A program made the position numbers and the translations under genes. From the NCBI GenBank assembly GCA_030612185.1, contig JAUWOI010000146.1, positions 1 through 9,122 on the forward strand: 9,122 nucleotides of DNA. Direction: 5' to 3'. Of the stretch, positions 6,284 to 9,122 are shown piece by piece (position 1 is the stretch's first letter; each line of letters starts with the position of its first letter). This DNA is from Anaerolineae bacterium. Lineage in GTDB: Bacteria; Chloroflexota; Anaerolineae; B4-G1. The notes below the pieces were generated by a model. That model was not told where the DNA came from. It saw only the letters and a list, made by a program, of their open reading frames with translations, and did no database searches.

Positions 6284-6328
6284 ACTCCTTGATGGTGCAG
6301 ATTCTTGACAAACGAGTCGGAATTTGAG

Positions 6329-6384
6329 ACGCAGATTAACGCTGATCCACGTTGGTTTTTTGTTTTATCTGCGATAATCTGCGT
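6329..6384. repeat. Inverted repeat in the dnaK-dnaJ spacer
   Basis: acgcagatta (6329-6338) and taatctgcgt (6375-6384) are exact reverse complements, 36 nt apart. The inner flanks are also partly complementary (acgctgat against atctgcga). A T-rich tract (about 6352-6367) lies in the middle. The word cgcagat with its complement recurs in spacers of many bacterial genomes, so this may be a dispersed element. A weak attenuating role between dnaK and dnaJ cannot be excluded. Confidence 0.55.
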
Positions 6385-6420
6385 TCTATTACTTGTCGGT
6401 TTGAGGCGCAACTCCGTTAG

Positions 6421-7548
<1,128 letters not shown>

Positions 7549-7550
7549 CA

Positions 7551-7576
7551 CCAGCGACCAGTATCCAGCATCCAGA
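7551..7576. repeat. CCAGCATCCAG-type array (copy 2)
   Basis: ccagcgaccagtatccagca and then tccagag are near-repeats of the unit (t/c)ccagc. agtatccagcatccag (7560-7575) differs at one base from 2295-2310. The tract fills most of the 42-nt dnaJ-prmA spacer, so no Shine-Dalgarno is present for prmA. Confidence 0.55.
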
Positions 7577-7590
7577 GCACAATATTCAGT

Positions 7591-8499
7591 ATGGAGTGGC
7601 TTGAGGTCAGTGTAACGGTGGAGAACGAGGCTGCGGAGGCGGTGGCCGAGGTTCTCTCACGCTACGCCTATCGCGGTGTGGTCATCGAAGCTGGGCCTGA
7701 GGGTTGGAACGCAGGCCCGGTAATCGTTAGGGCCTACCTATCTGTTGATGACCAACTGCGGGCCAACAAACGCCGCGTCGAAGAGGCGCTCTGGCACCTG
7801 GGCCAGATCCGGCCTGTTTCTGCTCCCACCTTCTGCCCTGTCGCCGAAGCGGATTGGGCTGAAGCGTGGAAGGAACGGTTGGATGTCCTGCACGTGGGTC
7901 AGCACATCGTCATCCGGCCCTCGTGGCGGGATTATGTGCCTGCACCTGGAGACCTCGTCATCCAGTTGGACCCAGGAATGGCTTTCGGCACTGGGCTGCA
8001 TCCCACGACGCAGATGTGCCTGGTGGCGCTGGAGGAGTTGATATGTCCGGGGGCAGAAGTACTCGACCTGGGTACCGGTTCCGGTATCCTGGCGATTGCG
8101 GCAGCCAGGTTGGGCGCTGGACACGTGCTGGCTGTGGACAACGATCCCATAGCGGTTGAGGCGGCACGGGACAACGTGGTGAGCAACGGGGTACAGGGAA
8201 TCGTAAGCGTGATGTGCGGGTCTCTGGCAGAGGCGTCGGAGAGTTACGACCTGGTGGTGGTCAACATTTTGGCAAGAGTGATCGTGGAGCTGGTGGGGGA
8301 GGGGCTCGCAATGCGGGTACGCTCTGGGGGGGGATTGGTCGCTGCAGGTATCCTCGCTGATCAGGAGCCAGAAGTCGTTGCGGTGCTTAAGCGGGGAGAT
8401 CTTGCTCTAGTGGAACGGCAACAGCGGGACGACTGGGTATGCCTGGTGGCAAAGCCAGGCTACTCCTCCTTTGGCCGATATCCACGTTTGTATCGGTAA
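7591..8499 (+). CDS. prmA: Ribosomal protein L11 methyltransferase PrmA
   Basis: PrmA uses S-adenosylmethionine to methylate ribosomal protein L11 (uL11) on amino and lysine groups. The 302-residue length is normal. The N-terminal substrate-recognition domain starts [21 protein letters not shown]. The linker carries [11 protein letters not shown], typical of the family. The methyltransferase domain has [13 protein letters not shown] (132-144), the SAM-binding loop [14 protein letters not shown] (158-171), the acidic ribose-binding end of strand 2 in AVDND, and NILA (225-228) at the active site. It follows dnaJ by 42 nt on the same strand; the dnaJ-prmA order is common in several phyla. The start lacks a Shine-Dalgarno. 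The protein normally ends soon after WVCLVAK; here about a dozen extra residues ([14 protein letters not shown]) are encoded opposite the 3' end of infA, giving a 40-bp convergent overlap. Confidence 0.96.
   Translation: MEWLEVSVTVENEAAEAVAEVLSRYAYRGVVIEAGPEGWNAGPVIVRAYLSVDDQLRANKRRVEEALWHLGQIRPVSAPTFCPVAEADWAEAWKERLDVLHVGQHIVIRPSWRDYVPAPGDLVIQLDPGMAFGTGLHPTTQMCLVALEELICPGAEVLDLGTGSGILAIAAARLGAGHVLAVDNDPIAVEAARDNVVSNGVQGIVSVMCGSLAEASESYDLVVVNILARVIVELVGEGLAMRVRSGGGLVAAGILADQEPEVVAVLKRGDLALVERQQRDDWVCLVAKPGYSSFGRYPRLYR
8441..8460. terminator. Hairpin at the prmA/infA convergence
   Basis: gcctgg (8441-8446), an 8-nt loop and ccaggc (8455-8460) form a perfect 6-bp stem, directly beyond the infA stop codon on the - strand and inside prmA. 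There is no T-run on either side, so it is at best a weak or Rho-assisted terminator. I give it low weight. Confidence 0.3.
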
Positions 8500-8726
8500 A
8501 CAACTCGGCCACGTGTCAGGTCGTAAGGGGAGAGTTCCACTCGCACGCGGTCGCCCAGCAGGATACGGATGTAGTATCTGCGCATTTTGCCAGAAAGGTA
8601 AGCCAACACCTCGTGGCCATTGTCAAGCCGTACAAGGAACTGGGTGCTAGGAAATGCCTCAATGACGGTACCCTCCATCTCTATCTTGTCCTCTTTTACC
8701 TTGTCCGCTTTTTTCTTTTTGTTCAT
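8460..8726 (-). CDS. infA: Translation initiation factor IF-1
   Basis: IF-1 binds the ribosomal A site on the 30S subunit and helps IF-2 and IF-3 select the initiator tRNA. The 88-residue product contains the whole OB-fold (S1-type) protein: [19 protein letters not shown], then [36 protein letters not shown] and [10 protein letters not shown]. This matches IF-1 closely. Typical IF-1 has about 72 residues; here a Lys-rich leader of about nine residues (MNKKKKADK) and a tail of about eight (RGYRPKEE) are added. The ATG at 8726 is preceded by GAGG (8736-8733) at 6 nt, and no other start codon lies between it and the conserved core, so the leader is probably real. Unlike the usual position beside rpmJ and rpsM, it stands alone here, converging on prmA. 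The 183-nt leader is highly structured. Confidence 0.97.
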   Translation of the reverse strand: MNKKKKADKVKEDKIEMEGTVIEAFPSTQFLVRLDNGHEVLAYLSGKMRRYYIRILLGDRVRVELSPYDLTRGRVVYRYKRGYRPKEE

Positions 8727-8798
8727 CCCTTACCTCTTCGCAGTTGGCTGCGACGGCTAAGAGGCGCTCAGCACACTACATCAAACGTCCGTGGGAAC

Positions 8799-8907
8799 TA
8801 GAGGAAACCTCACTGCCGCACTTCCGGCCGATTGTCTGGCTCGGCGTGAAACGTGGTGTGTAGTGCGGGATGTGTTCTGTACCGTCCGGCTCTTGTGGTT
8901 TCCTCTA
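8799..8907. repeat. Nested inverted-repeat structure in the infA leader
   Basis: tagaggaaacc (8799-8809) and ggtttcctcta (8897-8907) are exact 11-bp reverse complements. Inside them ccgcact (8816-8822) pairs with agtgcgg (8862-8868), and within that gccga (8827-8831) pairs with tcggc (8841-8845). The nested arrangement suits a folded leader RNA for infA on the - strand or a mobile repeat with inverted ends. It matches no RNA family I recognise, and no open frame crosses it convincingly. Confidence 0.5.
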
Positions 8908-8909
8908 CC

Positions 8910-9122
8910 TCAGTCGCTGCGTTGAGTTATTGCCTCTTCCTCTTCCTTTGGCTCTGCTGTTTCTTCCTCGCCCGCATCGCTGACCTCCGCCTCTGGTACT
9001 GCGGTTTCTTCCTCGCCCGCTTCGCTGACTTCCGCCTCTGGTACTGCGGCTTCTTCCTCGTCCGCTTCGCCGGGTTCCGCCTCTGGTGCTGCTGTTTTTT
9101 CCTCGCCCGCTTCGCCGGCCTC
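8910..9122 (-). CDS. C-terminal end of a protein with acidic 15-residue repeats, 5' part outside window
   Basis: The frame is open from the right edge through 70 codons to the TGA at 8912-8910. The visible part is a low-complexity acidic tail: near-identical units such as EEETAVPEAEVSEAG repeat every 15 residues and decay towards the end, which reads EPKEEEEAITQRSD. At DNA level the 45-bp unit starts at 8961, 9006, 9051 and 9096. The composition (Glu, Ala, Pro, Val) and steady reading frame indicate real coding sequence. Acidic Ala/Glu tails of this type occur on several ribosomal and translation-related proteins in this kind of bacterium, but nothing visible identifies the family. It lies upstream of infA on the same strand, 183 nt away, and might be cotranscribed with it. 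Confidence 0.75.
   Translation of the reverse strand, partial: EAGEAGEEKTAAPEAEPGEADEEEAAVPEAEVSEAGEEETAVPEAEVSDAGEEETAEPKEEEEAITQRSD
8961..9122. repeat. 45-bp tandem repeat, at least 3.6 copies
   Basis: Units start at 8961, 9006, 9051 and 9096 (the last cut by the edge). The first two differ at three of 45 positions. The period is a multiple of three, so copy-number change would keep the reading frame of the acidic tail. Confidence 0.85.

Noticed and set aside
8439..8801. 120-residue + strand frame over infA
   Set aside because: It is antisense to a clear IF-1 gene and has no family features.
8727..8909. Possible 4.5S, 6S or tmRNA gene
   Set aside because: The nested stems do not carry the conserved motifs I know for these RNAs, so I call it only a structured region.

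Overview
The window is a bacterial chromosome segment built around a complete heat-shock chaperone operon. In order on the + strand it holds hrcA (2479-3510), grpE (3603-4241), dnaK (4391-6283), dnaJ (6427-7548) and prmA (7591-8499). High GC, a consensus CIRCE operator, a DnaK with the 'GGDDWD' signature plus the insert near residue 78-103, several genes without a Shine-Dalgarno, and spacers packed with short degenerate repeats all suggest Chloroflexota (probably Anaerolineae-like). That placement is inference from gene content and style; no marker gene was searched.

Layout. 1-1397 (- strand) is a long open reading frame that runs off the left edge. It starts at 1397, has no stop in 465 codons, and looks like the helicase-associated / XPB-Ssl2 N-terminal-like proteins of this phylum. 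Its last visible codons fall in a G/C-run hairpin (1-40) that may be an inserted repeat. 1398-1821 is a gene-free spacer with divergent promoters and two compact inverted-repeat elements. 1822-2247 (+) is a small DUF1232 (YkvA-like) membrane protein. 2248-2478 holds three kinds of short repeat, then a strong sigma-70-type promoter and CIRCE. The operon follows. prmA meets infA (8460-8726, - strand) tail to tail with a 40-bp overlap. Upstream of infA is a 183-nt spacer with a nested inverted-repeat structure. The right edge carries the C-terminal end of a protein with 15-residue acidic tandem repeats (8910-9122, - strand).

How the genes work together. HrcA binds CIRCE just downstream of the promoter and represses its own operon. 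DnaK, with its J-domain co-chaperone DnaJ and nucleotide-exchange factor GrpE, folds and rescues proteins. PrmA methylates ribosomal protein L11, and IF-1 acts in translation initiation, so the right part of the window concerns translation.

Novelty. I see no undescribed multi-gene system. The genes are well-known families. The less ordinary content lies in the spacers: a 57-nt repeat that can fold as a perfect three-way junction, a 97-bp palindrome-ended element, short-period arrays that abut or supply stop codons, the prmA/infA overlap, and the structured infA leader.
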